64,000 nt of DNA from Cytophagaceae bacterium ABcell3. GTDB taxonomy: Bacteria; Bacteroidota; Bacteroidia; Cytophagales; Cytophagaceae. Below the pieces are notes generated by a model. It worked only from the letters and a program-made list of their open reading frames with translations, had not been told where the DNA came from and searched no databases. Below, in pieces: positions 8,768 through 18,974 of the stretch. Within the stretch, counting starts at the first letter, position 1. The number at the start of each line of letters is the position of its first letter. Position numbers and translations under genes: made by a program. The stretch spans positions 2,750,584-2,814,583 of the forward strand of contig CP133159.1 in the NCBI GenBank assembly GCA_030913385.1, given 5' to 3'.

Positions 8768-8807
8768 AAAAGAGTCGCCAGTGGTTTTCACTGGCGACTC
8801 TTTTTTT
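8768..8807 (+). terminator. Strong bidirectional-type terminator
   Basis: GAGTCGCCAGTG and CACTGGCGACTC form a perfect 12-bp stem around GTTTT, with A-run before and T-run after. It separates the cupredoxin-like gene from the convergent DUF2267 gene and could serve both strands. Confidence 0.9.
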
Positions 8808-8838
8808 ATCATCTATCGAAACTACTTTACATCAGCTA

Positions 8839-9279
8839 TTAAGCATGTTCGTAAAACAGCTCTTTAAGCTCTTTAGGCAACTCAGCAGTTATGTCTTCTA
8901 TTTCACCTTCTGATATATACTTGCGCAGGTAGTTAAGAACTGTTTTTGAAATATCTATAGTTGATTGATCCCAATCAAACCTTGATTCACCAAAGTTGCT
9001 CTGCTCTTTTTCAACCTCTTCAGCAAAATGCTCAAGAGATTTGATTCTTATTGGCTTCTCATGGTATTTCCATTGCTCTACGTATATTCCCTTTAGGAAC
9101 ATAGGCAATTGTGCCAATAAGTTTAGCGACTGTGGTATTGATATATGGTTTCTGAGCGTATGCAAAACAGCACGTAAAACAATACCCGTCCTTTCTTTCT
9201 CCTCAGGATGTCCAAGCTCTACCGATAGCTCGTTTAGAATCCTATGTCCTTCGTTTACGAATTTTTCAAAGTTTATCAT
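8839..9279 (-). CDS. DUF2267 family protein
   Basis: 146 residues from the ATG at 9279, chosen because AAAGGAGG stands a few bases upstream on the minus strand; a further upstream in-frame ATG at 9306 would overlap that site. The sequence (FEKFVNEGHRILNELSVELG, RTGIVLRAVLHTLRNHI and the WDQSTIDI region) fits the all-helical DUF2267 family, soluble bacterial proteins of unknown function often linked with stress genes. No signal peptide or membrane segment is visible. It is convergent with the T9SS gene and divergent from the DnaJ-zinc-finger gene. Function is not inferred further. Confidence 0.8.
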   Translation of the reverse strand: MINFEKFVNEGHRILNELSVELGHPEEKERTGIVLRAVLHTLRNHISIPQSLNLLAQLPMFLKGIYVEQWKYHEKPIRIKSLEHFAEEVEKEQSNFGESRFDWDQSTIDISKTVLNYLRKYISEGEIEDITAELPKELKELFYEHA

Positions 9280-9528
9280 ACCAAACCTCCTTTTATTAAT
9301 CAACAATCCCTATATATAAATGTTCCGTTGGTTGTTATCAGTACGTTTTTCTATTGGTATAACAAAAAATGGTATTGTTTCTGTTTTATCTGTGCATTAT
9401 GTTAATTTTACTTTCATTTTACATTTTTGAGACTTGCAACTGTGGCCAAAGTTTACCAGACATTTTAATATAATGATTTTTGTGCCGGCGTGTCTAAATA
9501 ATACTTGTTGCAAAGCGTTTGATTAGAA

Positions 9529-10191
9529 ATGAAGATTATCTTTTTTATAGTAGTTTTTTTGTGTACATCAGCATGTTTTTGCTTTGAAAGCAGTGCTCAG
9601 GTATCGTCTGACTCTCTTTTGAAGCTTTCTTTGCATGGAGTAAGAGAAAACATTGAAAGAAATGACTATAGGACTGCTATGGGTGAGATCAAAAAAGTTT
9701 TTAAACTTGGGATTACCCTTCCTGATGAAGTAGCCTATTATTATGGCCTTCTTTTGGTAGAACAGGGAAGTCCTGTTAAGGGAAAAGAAGCCCTCGAAAA
9801 GTATGTTGACCTCAAAGGAGAGAAAGGCGAATACTATTACTCTGCCAAGGAGTATATTCAGAAAGCAGAAGCCGCTATTTGTAATAAATGCAACAATACT
9901 AACATAGTATATGAAAACAGTGCATGTTTTGAGTGTGACGGCTCAGGGAAAAATGCTGTTACATGTAAGCACTGTGGCGGGATTGGAAAAAACTATTGCC
10001 GATCTTGCAATGGAAGTGGCATTACAAGAAGTGGCTCCGGGTTTAATGAAAAGTTCCTTTCGTGTACGAAGTGTAACGCTACCGGTATTGCCGAATGTCG
10101 ACACTGTACAGGTACTGGCGAAAGTTCCTCATTGTGCAGGATATGTAGGGGAGAGGGCAAGAAAGTGTTTAGGAACAACTGCACCCACTAA
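9529..10191 (+). CDS. Secreted protein with DnaJ-type cysteine-rich zinc-finger repeats
   Basis: 220 residues. A signal peptide (KIIFFIVVFLCTSACFCF, cleavage probably near SSAQ) is followed by a helical, TPR-like region (about 25-110) and a Cys-rich tail. The tail holds one CxxC and six CxxCxGxG-type motifs (CNKC, CFECDGSG, CKHCGGIG, CRSCNGSG, CTKCNATG, CRHCTGTG, CRICRGEG), as in the zinc-binding domain of DnaJ. There is no J domain. Placement outside the cytoplasm is inferred from the signal peptide and is unusual for this fold. The stop codon coincides with the start of a family C repeat, so the original C-terminus could have been longer. Function is unknown. Confidence 0.75.
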   Translation: MKIIFFIVVFLCTSACFCFESSAQVSSDSLLKLSLHGVRENIERNDYRTAMGEIKKVFKLGITLPDEVAYYYGLLLVEQGSPVKGKEALEKYVDLKGEKGEYYYSAKEYIQKAEAAICNKCNNTNIVYENSACFECDGSGKNAVTCKHCGGIGKNYCRSCNGSGITRSGSGFNEKFLSCTKCNATGIAECRHCTGTGESSSLCRICRGEGKKVFRNNCTH

Positions 10192-10227
10192 ACCTGAATT
10201 ATGCGATATATTTCGTTATGAGGGGCA
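10191..10227 (+). repeat. Family C palindromic repeat, half copy
   Basis: Begins AACCTGAATTATGCGATA and runs to TTTCGTTATGAGGGGCA, matching the complement of 7440-7476. It starts at the last base of the preceding stop codon. Confidence 0.6.
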
Positions 10228-10323
10228 AAATAACAATAAGGTATAGGAAAAAGGCTTTCGAGCGTTTTCTTGCGTTTCAGTACACCATAAATTGAGAAAA
10301 CTGATATCTTATAGGCTATAACT

Positions 10324-10355
10324 AAAAAAGGACGGCGCAAACCGTCCTTTTTTAA
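10324..10355 (+). terminator. Bidirectional-type terminator
   Basis: AAAGGACGG and CCGTCCTTT form a 9-bp stem around CGCAAA, bordered by A- and T-runs. It lies between the convergent DnaJ-zinc-finger gene and the E2 gene. Confidence 0.85.
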
Positions 10356-10386
10356 GTTTAGTGTTTCTAGTTTTATATCTTTTGCA

Positions 10387-11697
10387 TTAAGAGAAAACTT
10401 TCCGGTTAATGTCGAACTTTTCTAGGTAATCGGCTACCCTTCGTACAAACATACCACCTAAAGAACCATCCACCACTCTATGGTCATAAGAGTGTGATAA
10501 AAACATCATATGTCTGATACCGATAGTGTCTCCTAGAGGCGTTTCGACTACGGCAGGTTTTTTGACTACAGCGCCTAAAGCAAGAATTCCAACTTGTGGC
10601 TGCACAATGATTGGAGTGCCCATCATGTTGCCAAAAGAGCCAACATTAGAAACTGTATAAGTGCCGCCTGAGAGTTCGTCGGCACTTAATTTGTTTTCTC
10701 TGGCTTTTTTAGCCAGCTCATTTACTTTTTTAGTAAGGCCGATAATGTTTAACTGGTCTGCATTTTTTATGACCGGAACTATAAGGTTTCCAGAAGGTAG
10801 GGCCACAGCCATACCAACGTTAATATCTTTTTTGACAATAATCTTGTCGCCTTCAACCGAGACGTTAATCATTGGGTAGTCTTTGATGGCCTTTACCACC
10901 GCCTCTATAAAAATCGGGGTATATGTTAATGCTACACTTTCTTTTTCCGCAAATTCACTCTTGGCTCTATTTCTCCAATAAACAATATTGGTAACATCTG
11001 CTTCTACAAACGAGGTTACATGTGGAGAAACTTTTTTAGACTCAAGCATCCTTTCCGCAATCATTTTGCGCATGCGGTCCATTTCTATTATTTCCACATT
11101 TCCGTTAAGAGATGTAGCGGGCTTTATTTGCTCCTGAACATATTCTTTAGGAGCAGCAGTTTGTGTAGAGGTCGAAGCTGGCTTTTCTACTTGTGGCGCT
11201 TTACGGTCTTGCAAGTATTTGAAAATGTCGTTTTTGGTAACCCTTCCTTCTTTACCCGTTCCTGGAATTTTTTCCAGTTCCATCATGCTAATATTTTCCT
11301 GACGTGCAATGTTTAAGACGAGCGGGGAGTAAAATCTTCCACTGGCTTTGACAGGTTCAGCGGCTTTGGTAGGTACATTAGTGCTGGCAGTGGGCTGCTT
11401 TTCTTCTTGAACAATATCTTCAGTGGCTTTTGGCTTAGGAGCAACCTCTTCTTCTCCTTCAGTGGCAATAATGGCTATGGGTGCGCCTACCTGAGCGACT
11501 TGTCCTTTTTCTACAAGAATTTCCTTAAGTACTCCGGCATGAGTGGCAGGGACATCTGTATCTACTTTGTCGGTAGCAACTTCAAGTACTGACTCGTCCT
11601 GCTCAATCCTGTCACCTGGTTTTTTTAGCCAGTTAAGGATGGTGCCCTCCATTATACTTTCGCCCATTTTGGGCATTACCATTTCGATTAATGCCAT
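10387..11697 (-). CDS. Dihydrolipoamide acyltransferase (E2) of a 2-oxoacid dehydrogenase complex
   Basis: 436 residues with the standard order: lipoyl domain (1-80; lipoylated Lys44 in ATDKVDTD), an Ala/Pro/Glu-rich linker, a peripheral-subunit-binding domain (about 122-160; FYSPLVLNIARQE...GKEGRVTKNDI) and the catalytic acyltransferase domain (about 200-436) with the HxxxDG active site near H406-D410 (DHRVVDGSLGG). It transfers acyl groups from the lipoyl arm to CoA. The sequence resembles branched-chain 2-oxoacid dehydrogenase E2, but no E1 or E3 gene is in the window, so the substrate is left open. It is in tail-to-tail arrangement with the DnaJ-zinc-finger gene and 104 bases downstream of cinA on the same strand. 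Confidence 0.9.
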   Translation of the reverse strand: MALIEMVMPKMGESIMEGTILNWLKKPGDRIEQDESVLEVATDKVDTDVPATHAGVLKEILVEKGQVAQVGAPIAIIATEGEEEVAPKPKATEDIVQEEKQPTASTNVPTKAAEPVKASGRFYSPLVLNIARQENISMMELEKIPGTGKEGRVTKNDIFKYLQDRKAPQVEKPASTSTQTAAPKEYVQEQIKPATSLNGNVEIIEMDRMRKMIAERMLESKKVSPHVTSFVEADVTNIVYWRNRAKSEFAEKESVALTYTPIFIEAVVKAIKDYPMINVSVEGDKIIVKKDINVGMAVALPSGNLIVPVIKNADQLNIIGLTKKVNELAKKARENKLSADELSGGTYTVSNVGSFGNMMGTPIIVQPQVGILALGAVVKKPAVVETPLGDTIGIRHMMFLSHSYDHRVVDGSLGGMFVRRVADYLEKFDINRKVFS

Positions 11698-11801
11698 TTT
11701 TTAAAATATTGTCTTTTTATATGATTAGCAAAAATAATGTTTCTTCCTAAAAAAGCCTTATTACTGTTTTGATCTTTTTCAAAGAAACCTATAAAATATG
11801 A

Positions 11802-13052
11802 TTAGGTTATTTTTTTCAAGTTTTCTAAAAGCAAAGTTAAGGCAGCAGTTCCAGAAGCTTCAATATTATAAATTCTATCTGTACCAAGCGTCAACTTTTT
11901 TGAAATAGTTCCTTTGGGGCCGGCTATAGATAGCCAAACAGTTCCGACAGGTTTTTCTATGGTGCCTCCGCCAGGTCCAGCAATGCCACTGCTCGAAATA
12001 CCGATATCTGCATTGGTTATTTTTCGTACCCCTTCGGCCATTTCTTTTACCGTTTGCTCACTAACGGCGCCAAAAATGTTTAAAGTTTTGTTGTCGACGC
12101 TCAAAATAGCATTTTTGATGGTGTTTTCATAAGCAATAACACCGCCTTTGTACCATTCTGAACTCCCGGGTACGCTGGTAATCAAGTGCCCTAGGTAGCC
12201 TCCTGTACAGCTTTCTGCTGTAGCCAGCGATAAGCCCCTTTTTTGTAGGTGTTTTCCTGCAATCAATTCCAGGTTTTCAGAGTCGTAGCTAAAGATATAT
12301 TTTCCTGCTATTTCTCTCAATTTAGCCACTTCTTCTTCTAAATGGTTTTCTAATGCCTGTTTGTCCTCACCTTTTGCTGTCAACCTAAGTTTTACTTGTC
12401 CTGGTGACGGCAGGTAGGCCAGGCTGATATTTGTAGGAAGCGCCTTTTCCCAATCTTTTAGCAGATCCGCAAGCCATGACTCTCCCAAGCCCGCAGTTTT
12501 AATATTTTTATGAATAATATATGGGGTATTGAACTTCTTTTTGATAATAGGGACGAGGTGTTCGTTGAAAATATTCTTCATTTCAATTGGCACCCCTGGG
12601 AGCGCAACTATCAGATGGTGATCTTGAACAAATAGAAGTCCAGGTGCTGTTCCCCAGTGATTGTGAAGTACTTGACTCTTTTCAGGAACTAATGCTTGCT
12701 CTTTGTTTCTTTCTGTTAATACCCTGCCTTTTTTGCTGAAAAATGTTTCTAGGTTTTGAAGTGTTTGGTCATCCGGCTTTAACCGAGTGTCAAAAAAGTC
12801 GCACAAAGCTTTTTTGGTAACATCATCATTTGTAGGGCCTAATCCACCTGTTATAATGATGAGGTTTGACTGTTTTACAGATTCAGTTAAAGTAGAAAGT
12901 ATTTCTTTTAGGCTATCGCCCACTGAAACTTTTTTTCTAACAGATAGCCCCAACTTGCTTAACTCAGAGGCTAGCCATGAAGAATTGGTGTCTATAATTT
13001 CTCCATATAAAATTTCATCACCTATTGTTATTATTTCAGCAGAATAATCCAT
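11802..13052 (-). CDS. cinA: CinA family protein with C-terminal nicotinamide-nucleotide amidase domain
   Basis: 416 residues, the usual full length. The N-terminal COG1058/MoaB-like domain (1-170) begins AEIITIGDEILYGEIIDTNS and contains the TGGLGPTNDD motif. The C-terminal PncC domain (about 255-416) carries LATAESCTGG with the catalytic serine and GIAGPGGG. The family deamidates NMN and hydrolyses ADP-ribose in pyridine-nucleotide salvage; a link to competence, from which the name comes, is not shown here. It is on the minus strand upstream of the E2 gene and has over 350 bases of non-coding DNA before the next gene. Confidence 0.93.
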   Translation of the reverse strand: MDYSAEIITIGDEILYGEIIDTNSSWLASELSKLGLSVRKKVSVGDSLKEILSTLTESVKQSNLIIITGGLGPTNDDVTKKALCDFFDTRLKPDDQTLQNLETFFSKKGRVLTERNKEQALVPEKSQVLHNHWGTAPGLLFVQDHHLIVALPGVPIEMKNIFNEHLVPIIKKKFNTPYIIHKNIKTAGLGESWLADLLKDWEKALPTNISLAYLPSPGQVKLRLTAKGEDKQALENHLEEEVAKLREIAGKYIFSYDSENLELIAGKHLQKRGLSLATAESCTGGYLGHLITSVPGSSEWYKGGVIAYENTIKNAILSVDNKTLNIFGAVSEQTVKEMAEGVRKITNADIGISSSGIAGPGGGTIEKPVGTVWLSIAGPKGTISKKLTLGTDRIYNIEASGTAALTLLLENLKKIT

Positions 13053-13404
13053 TGTTAACCTTTTGAATGCGGAAATATATGTAGAAAAAGTGAAAGTATG
13101 CTATGATGTTAATACTTTTCTTGCTTTTGCCAGAAACTCCATTAATGTTTATATATAGGGCTTTAAAAAAACAAGATCAAACCAATGCTTTCATTTTTGT
13201 CAGAGAATTTACTAATAAACAAATAGGGTAATTACAAGTTGAACATGGAATATGCCACTTTTGTTTTTAATGAAATATATTACCTAGATTTGCTGTAATA
13301 AAAGGAAAATTTAAAAGTTTTTAATTAATTTGCAATTTGACAAACAGAAGCTTTTTTTAGTGGTTTGTATATTAAACTGATTTTTCACATAAATTTTTGA
13401 TGAA
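13053..13404. other. Divergent intergenic region between cinA and the GH15 gene
   Basis: About 350 AT-rich bases that must hold both promoters. I see no ORF, RNA gene, strong hairpin or member of the repeat families. Confidence 0.4.
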
Positions 13405-15192
13405 GTGAGTAAGCATACGTACGATATCGGAATCATCGGTAACTGTGCCTATATGGCCCATATAGATAAGACTGCTAATGTAGTTTGGTGTTGTTGGCCT
13501 CAGTTTGACAGCAGTTTCATTTTTGGTAGCCTTTTAGATAAGGAAAAAGGTGGCGAGTTCTCTATTAGGCCTCATTCTGAAACATACGAGAACAAGCAAT
13601 ATTATGAAGAAAATACAAATATACTTCATACAGAATTTGATTCTGCCGAAGGAAAATTTAGGGTAACAGATTTTGCACCTAGATTTTTTCAGTTTAACAG
13701 AAATTACAAGCCGTTAATGCTTGTAAGAAAAATTGAACCACTGGCTGGAACTCCACGGGTAAAAGTTAACTGTAGCCCTGTAGGTGAATATGGGAGCTTG
13801 AAACCTGAAGTTTACCAAGGAAGCAGTCATATTAGGTATATGGGCCTCAATCAGCAGGTAAGGCTTACAACAAACATTCCATTAAATTTTATAATGGATG
13901 AGCAGTCTTTTGTGCTGAATGAGCCTAAATACATTGTGCTTACCTATGGAATACCTTTAGAAGCTCCTTTGGAAGAGACGGCTGAAGAGTTTTTGCGTAA
14001 AACTACCAGTTACTGGAAAGATTGGGTGAAAAGTACCAGTATCGGCACTTTTTATCAAAATCAGATTATCCGATCAGCTTTATGCTTGAAAATTCATCAA
14101 TTTGAAGATACCGGTGGAATTATTGCGGCAGGAACTACCAGTTTGCCTGAGTACCCAGGTACAGGTAGAAACTGGGATTACAGGTTCTGCTGGTTAAGAG
14201 ATACTTTTTATATACTTACGGCTTTTCATAATGTGGGACATTTTGAAGAGCTAGAGCGGTATTTCCATTATATAGAAAATATTACCATTAACGAGGAAGA
14301 TCGTTATCAGCCACTGTATTCAATAACAGGTAAAAAAGACCTCATTGAAAGAGAGATGGACTTGAAGGGGTATTTGGAGAACAATACACCGGTGAGGGTC
14401 GGTAATGATGCTTATACACATATCCAAAATGATGTTTACGGACAAGTGCTGGTGGCATTGTTACCATTGTATGTGGATACCCGTTTTTCTGATGGAGGCA
14501 AATATTACTCACAACGTCTTGTTCACCATACCTTAAAGAAAATTGAGGATACGATGGACGAACCAGATGCCGGTCTATGGGAGTTCCGTCACTTTGCGCA
14601 ACAGCATTGTTACACATTCTTGTTTCACTGGGCTGGTGCTTGCTCGGCTTTGAAAATTGGTAAATATTTCAAGAATGAAAGAATTATTGAAACAGCTACC
14701 AGGTTAAAAAAAGCGGCTGAGGATAAAATTGAAGCTTGCTATGATGCTGAAAGGGGCGTGTACACCCAGGCAATAGGTACTTCTAATTTAGATGCCAGTT
14801 GCTTGCAGCTCATTACTATGAACTACCTTGACCCTACATCTGAAAAGGCCAAAATGCACCTTAAGAGGATGGAGGAAGAGTTGAGAACCCCTGAAGGCTT
14901 GTTCTATAGGTATAAACATGAAGATGATTTTGGTGCCCCAGAATCAACCTTCTTGATATGTGCTTATTGGTATGTAGAAGCATTGGCATGTGTTGGAAGA
15001 ATAGATGACGCTATGAAGGAATTTGAGAAACTTCTAGCTTATCAAAACCATTTAGGTCTTTTGGCAGAAGATGTGGAAGCTTCTACAGGTAGTCAATGGG
15101 GTAATTTCCCTCAAGCTTATAGTCACGTAGGACAGCTTAACGCTGCTTTCCGTATAGCGAAAAAGCTTGACCGCCCTACATTTTTGTCTTAA
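13405..15192 (+). CDS. GH15 family glycoside hydrolase (glucoamylase/trehalase type)
   Basis: 595 residues from a GTG start; an ATG four bases upstream runs into TGA at once, so GTG is favoured. The N-terminal beta-sandwich (about 1-210; YDIGIIGNCAYMAHIDKTANVVW) and alpha/alpha barrel are those of bacterial GH15 enzymes. The barrel shows NWDYRFCWLRDTFY, GLWEFR with the probable acid glutamate, and the C-terminal GNFPQAYSHVGQLNAAF block. No signal peptide is present, so it should act in the cytosol on alpha-glucan ends or trehalose. It lies upstream of, and convergent with, the trehalose synthase gene, which fits a storage-sugar role; the exact substrate cannot be told. Confidence 0.88.
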   Translation: MSKHTYDIGIIGNCAYMAHIDKTANVVWCCWPQFDSSFIFGSLLDKEKGGEFSIRPHSETYENKQYYEENTNILHTEFDSAEGKFRVTDFAPRFFQFNRNYKPLMLVRKIEPLAGTPRVKVNCSPVGEYGSLKPEVYQGSSHIRYMGLNQQVRLTTNIPLNFIMDEQSFVLNEPKYIVLTYGIPLEAPLEETAEEFLRKTTSYWKDWVKSTSIGTFYQNQIIRSALCLKIHQFEDTGGIIAAGTTSLPEYPGTGRNWDYRFCWLRDTFYILTAFHNVGHFEELERYFHYIENITINEEDRYQPLYSITGKKDLIEREMDLKGYLENNTPVRVGNDAYTHIQNDVYGQVLVALLPLYVDTRFSDGGKYYSQRLVHHTLKKIEDTMDEPDAGLWEFRHFAQQHCYTFLFHWAGACSALKIGKYFKNERIIETATRLKKAAEDKIEACYDAERGVYTQAIGTSNLDASCLQLITMNYLDPTSEKAKMHLKRMEEELRTPEGLFYRYKHEDDFGAPESTFLICAYWYVEALACVGRIDDAMKEFEKLLAYQNHLGLLAEDVEASTGSQWGNFPQAYSHVGQLNAAFRIAKKLDRPTFLS

Positions 15193-15281
15193 AGATTAAT
15201 AATAGCAAAGTTAAACCTGTTGCATATTTCAGGTTAAGATTTCATAGATGGTAGCGGTAAGGTCACCTTGCTGCTAAAAAT

Positions 15282-15319
15282 AAAAAAGCCATAATGTGTA
15301 TACACTATGGCTTTTTTAT
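15282..15319 (+). terminator. Terminator after the GH15 gene
   Basis: AAAAAAGCCATAATGTGTA and TACACTATGGCTTTTTT form a long stem with a single bulge and end in a T-run. Confidence 0.85.
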
Positions 15320-15425
15320 CATACGATGGGACAAAAGATCCCAAAATATCGATTTGTTGATATTAAAAAATTTACAAGGTATAGTTGTGAAAGGTTTTTT
15401 CTATCATTCCTTTATTTCTGTAATT

Positions 15426-15554
15426 TGAGCAGTAAAAGTCACAAGCTATGCCTAACTTTTTGAAGTCTTAAATCTTTAAATAAGACCACAAGTATGTGTA
15501 AAAACAAAACTTGGCTTGTGGCTACACACACACTTGTGGTTTTTCAGCAGGTTC
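15426..15554. repeat. Diverged family B-related repeat
   Basis: The right end reads CTTGTGGTTTTTCAGCAGG and the left end AGTAAAAGTCACAAG, which resemble in inverted form the GGGCCTGCTGAAAAAGTC ends of the full family B elements at 23605 and 33153. The interior differs and contains a long imperfect dyad (ACCACAAGTATGTGTA against TACACACACACTTGTGGT). It occupies most of the gap between the convergent GH15 and OtsAB genes. Confidence 0.5.
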
Positions 15555-15573
15555 ATTAACATGCTCTTATCTT

Positions 15574-17793
15574 CTATTGTTCTTCTACCTCATTCTCCTT
15601 AGGCACACTATCACCTGCGATAATCATTTCTTTAAATAAGTCTCTCATTTCATGGTGAGAGGCAATATTGTTTCTTGCCACGGTAGGGCTGAATCCAACT
15701 TTCAGTGTAAATGAAGACTCCGGCATTGCTTCAAAAGTATCTTCGTCCGTCCAGTCGTCGCCTGCTGCAAATATGAAGTCGTGTCCTTCTTGCAGCCAAC
15801 GTACGGCCGCTTTGCCTTTATTGATGCTTGCGTTCTTGATTTCAATGACTTTGTTGCCTTCGAGGATTCTTATAGGCATATTGGTCGTTATATATTGAAG
15901 GTGATTTACCAGTTCCCTAGACCTTAGTTCACCTAAAGTGTTGTCAGCTTTACGGTAATGCCAAACTAGCGAGTAATCTTTTTCTTCAATAAAAGTACCT
16001 GGGGTTCTGTCGACATATAGTTCTAGTATAGGACGTATTTCATGCTTCCATTCGTCAGTAATGTAGTCAAACAAACTCCAGTACATCCTGTTCTCCTTCA
16101 GCCAAACACCATGCTCTGCGATCATGTCTACATTTAGGTCTCCTAACCACTTTTCTAGCGTATCCTTGTTGCGGCCACTGACGATAACGATTTTATTTTT
16201 CTCATCCTCAGACAGTCGCTTTAGGAGGGCCTTGATTTCCTCATCTGGCTTTACTTTTTCAGGGTTAGAGCTAAATGGCATTAGCGTTCCGTCATAGTCG
16301 AGCAACAAAATACGTTTATCGGCGCTTATGTAATGGTCTATGAGGTTCTTTTGCTTGTCTGCGGTAAGTCTTTTTACCGACATCTCTTTTTGTTTCTCTT
16401 TTACCGTTCTTAAGCTTTTCATGAATAGTTGTACCCAGTTATGGATATCATACCGTTCTATGATGTGCTGCAAATCGTCATTTCTTCTTATTTGCTCTTC
16501 CTTCGGCATTTTTAGGGCTTTGTGAATGGTGTCAGCCATTTCCTGAATGTCATTAGGGTTGATGATCAAAGCTTCGGAAAGCTCCCTGGCAGCCCCAGCC
16601 ATTTCACTGAGTATTAAAACCCCGGTTTTGTCAGTTTTACTGGCAATGTACTCTTTGCACACCAGGTTCATTCCGTCCCTCAATGGTGTTACAAGTGCAA
16701 TGTCAGACATGTTATAGAATGCACATAGGGTGTGGAAAGGGAATGAGCGGTAAAAATAGTGGATAGGTAGCCAGTTGATCCGACCATATTTTCCATTGAT
16801 TCGCCCTACCAGTTCATCAATTTCTATTTTTAATTTTTTATAAAGATCTACCTTGTCTCTTGACGGAACAATTACCTTTAGAAATGATATTTTTCCTCTG
16901 TACTCAGGGTATTTCTCAAAAAATAAGTCAATAGCTTTTAAGCGCTCAGGAATTCCTTTTGAATAGTCCAAGCGGTCTATAGAAATAATCAGTTTTTTAT
17001 CGCCTAAGATCTTTCTATAGTTTTCTACTTCTATTATGGACTCCTCAGATTCTGCAGCTTTGGCAAACTTTTCATAATCTATACCCATAGAAAAAGAGTC
17101 GACTTGGCACACCCGGTCGTTGACCCTGAGTTGCCCCATTTTATTGTCTATCCCTATAATTCGGTTTACAGAACTTAAAAAGTGCCTAACATCATCATAG
17201 GTATGGAACCCAAGAAGGTCAGCGCCAATCATTCCGCGCAAAAGTTCTTTTCTCCAAGGTAGTGCCCTGAAAATTTCGTAAGAAGGAAACGGTATATGGT
17301 TAAAAAAGCCAATAGTTGCATTGGGGAGCTGTTCTCTGATAAGGTTAGGCAATAACAGCAACTGATAGTCGTGTATCCATATCACATCATCGTCATTGGC
17401 ATACTTCAGTACCTCGTTGCAGAAAAGAATATTGACTTTTTTATAGGTATCCCAATAATCGTCACTGAAAATAGTATAAGATGGGAAATAGTGAAAAAGA
17501 GGCCATAATGTACTGTTGCTAAAACCTTCATAAAACTTTTCAATATCGTTTTTGGTAAGGTAAACAGGTGCCATGCTTTCTTTGGCCAACTCCTTGCGTA
17601 CCTCCTCTTTTTCTTCGGTTTTGTTTAAATATATGCCTGGCCATCCAATCCATACATTATCTCCTTCTTTATAAATAGAACCCAAACCAGTTGCAAGACC
17701 TCCCGCACTTGTTGCATAAATCAGCTTGTCGCCTTTTTTCTGAATACTCAGAGGTAATCGGTTTGAAACAATTATGGTTTTTGACATATTCAA
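15574..17793 (-). CDS. otsAB: Bifunctional trehalose-6-phosphate synthase/phosphatase (OtsA-OtsB fusion)
   Basis: 739 residues. Residues about 1-470 are a GT20 synthase: NRLPLS at the start, [15 protein letters not shown], and [12 protein letters not shown] before the sugar-nucleotide site. Residues about 490-735 are a HAD phosphatase of the OtsB type, with [11 protein letters not shown] (nucleophile DxD near 498) and [13 protein letters not shown]. It should make trehalose-6-phosphate from UDP-glucose and glucose-6-phosphate and dephosphorylate it to trehalose in the cytosol. A second Met two codons in (MSKTIIV) is an equal start candidate. It shares UDP-glucose with the GT3 glycogen synthase nearby and converges on the GH15 gene, which may consume the product. 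Confidence 0.93.
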   Translation of the reverse strand: MNMSKTIIVSNRLPLSIQKKGDKLIYATSAGGLATGLGSIYKEGDNVWIGWPGIYLNKTEEKEEVRKELAKESMAPVYLTKNDIEKFYEGFSNSTLWPLFHYFPSYTIFSDDYWDTYKKVNILFCNEVLKYANDDDVIWIHDYQLLLLPNLIREQLPNATIGFFNHIPFPSYEIFRALPWRKELLRGMIGADLLGFHTYDDVRHFLSSVNRIIGIDNKMGQLRVNDRVCQVDSFSMGIDYEKFAKAAESEESIIEVENYRKILGDKKLIISIDRLDYSKGIPERLKAIDLFFEKYPEYRGKISFLKVIVPSRDKVDLYKKLKIEIDELVGRINGKYGRINWLPIHYFYRSFPFHTLCAFYNMSDIALVTPLRDGMNLVCKEYIASKTDKTGVLILSEMAGAARELSEALIINPNDIQEMADTIHKALKMPKEEQIRRNDDLQHIIERYDIHNWVQLFMKSLRTVKEKQKEMSVKRLTADKQKNLIDHYISADKRILLLDYDGTLMPFSSNPEKVKPDEEIKALLKRLSEDEKNKIVIVSGRNKDTLEKWLGDLNVDMIAEHGVWLKENRMYWSLFDYITDEWKHEIRPILELYVDRTPGTFIEEKDYSLVWHYRKADNTLGELRSRELVNHLQYITTNMPIRILEGNKVIEIKNASINKGKAAVRWLQEGHDFIFAAGDDWTDEDTFEAMPESSFTLKVGFSPTVARNNIASHHEMRDLFKEMIIAGDSVPKENEVEEQ

Positions 17794-18014
17794 GAAAAAT
17801 AATAAATCGGGTAAAAATTATTAATAAACTACTAGGTTATTAATCTTGCTAATAACCCTAAAACTGTAGAATAGTTTTGCTTTGATGAGAATAGTTAGCT
17901 ATTGCAAATATAGCATTTTTTAGAAAATATGAAACCTGTAAAACTATGTCTTTGATTACTAGTGTGTAATGGTGGTAGTGATGTAAAAGACTAAGTTTTG
18001 GGCAATTTCATTAT

Positions 18015-18070
18015 CCTGAATTATGCGATAGTTTCGTCACGTATTAGAAAGTTCTATTGTTTATTTCAGG
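18015..18070 (+). repeat. Family C palindromic repeat, complete short copy
   Basis: Starts CCTGAATTATGCGATAGTTT and ends TTTATTTCAGG, so its outer ends are inverted; the centre has TAGAAAGTTCTA. It lies in the 410-base gap between the otsAB promoter side and the next gene. Nothing else was recognised in that gap. Confidence 0.6.
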
Positions 18071-18203
18071 TTTATGCAGCTATAAATCCTCGCAACTACT
18101 TATTTATATACTCCTATAATGGATATTGGGTTGTGTAAAAAGTATACGGTTTTGATAACAATTTTTCGCAATTTGGATTAATATTAAAAACAATTTTTAT
18201 GAT

Positions 18204-18653
18204 ATGAAATCTGAAGTCATTCGCGACGTGCTTGCAATTTTTATGGAAGGTATATTTGAAGAGCTTTCTGTGCACCATAATGATATAAACTTCAAGATCG
18301 AATGTTCATATCTTGCCAATATTATTGACCCTTGTTTTAAAAACTTTTATGGAACCTTAAAAAATGTCCAGGATATTTATTTTATACCTTGGGACGATGA
18401 AAGCATTGTTTTGACTTCTATGAAAGAAATCGCCAGGGTGAAACCTGATATATTAAGTGTAGAGATTGAAGAAGATGGATACATTAAAATATATGGGAAC
18501 TGTTTGAATGGTTTTACTGGAGGAAGCTTGTTTTTTAAAGCAGACCATATAAAAATTTATACAGAGGAGTTTGAGACGATCTCGCATGAAGCTTTGCTGG
18601 AACTTACAGACCGTTTTTGGTATTCTGGCGATAGGGCCGGACATATTCCTTAG
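18204..18653 (+). CDS. Hypothetical protein, 149 aa
   Basis: An acidic soluble protein with four cysteines spread over the chain and no signal peptide or membrane helix. The N-terminal part is helical (EVIRDVLAIFMEGIFEELSV) and the rest looks mixed alpha/beta. I do not recognise the family. The ATG at 18204 is followed by consistent coding character to the stop. It is divergent from otsAB and stands 320 bases before the AKR-like gene in the same orientation. Confidence 0.6.
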   Translation: MKSEVIRDVLAIFMEGIFEELSVHHNDINFKIECSYLANIIDPCFKNFYGTLKNVQDIYFIPWDDESIVLTSMKEIARVKPDILSVEIEEDGYIKIYGNCLNGFTGGSLFFKADHIKIYTEEFETISHEALLELTDRFWYSGDRAGHIP

Positions 18654-18974
18654 CTTTTTAAAACCTACTTCAGATAATAACTTAGCTGGCTTTTGATTTT
18701 AATTTAGAAGAGCTCATAATCTTAGTCTTGAGTGAAACCTAGTTTTTTTAGGACATTTTCTTTGTGTCTTGTTGTTCTCGCATAGTTTTTCTAACCCTCT
18801 TTTCCATAAAGCTTAAAAATACTCCAACAATAGACTATCCTATAAGTTTAAGATAGTAGTTAACGCCGTTTGCGGATAAACTGTACAAGATTTTTGTTAT
18901 AGATATAAGCGTCTTGTGATTTAAGTTGCAATGGTTTGTGTTTTAGGATTTATCAATTGGGAAATGGAGATAGT
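18654..18974. other. Intergenic region before the AKR-like gene
   Basis: About 320 bases. An in-frame TTG at 18936 would extend the next gene by 13 residues, but no conserved feature supports it. I see no repeat, RNA or clear terminator. Confidence 0.35.
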
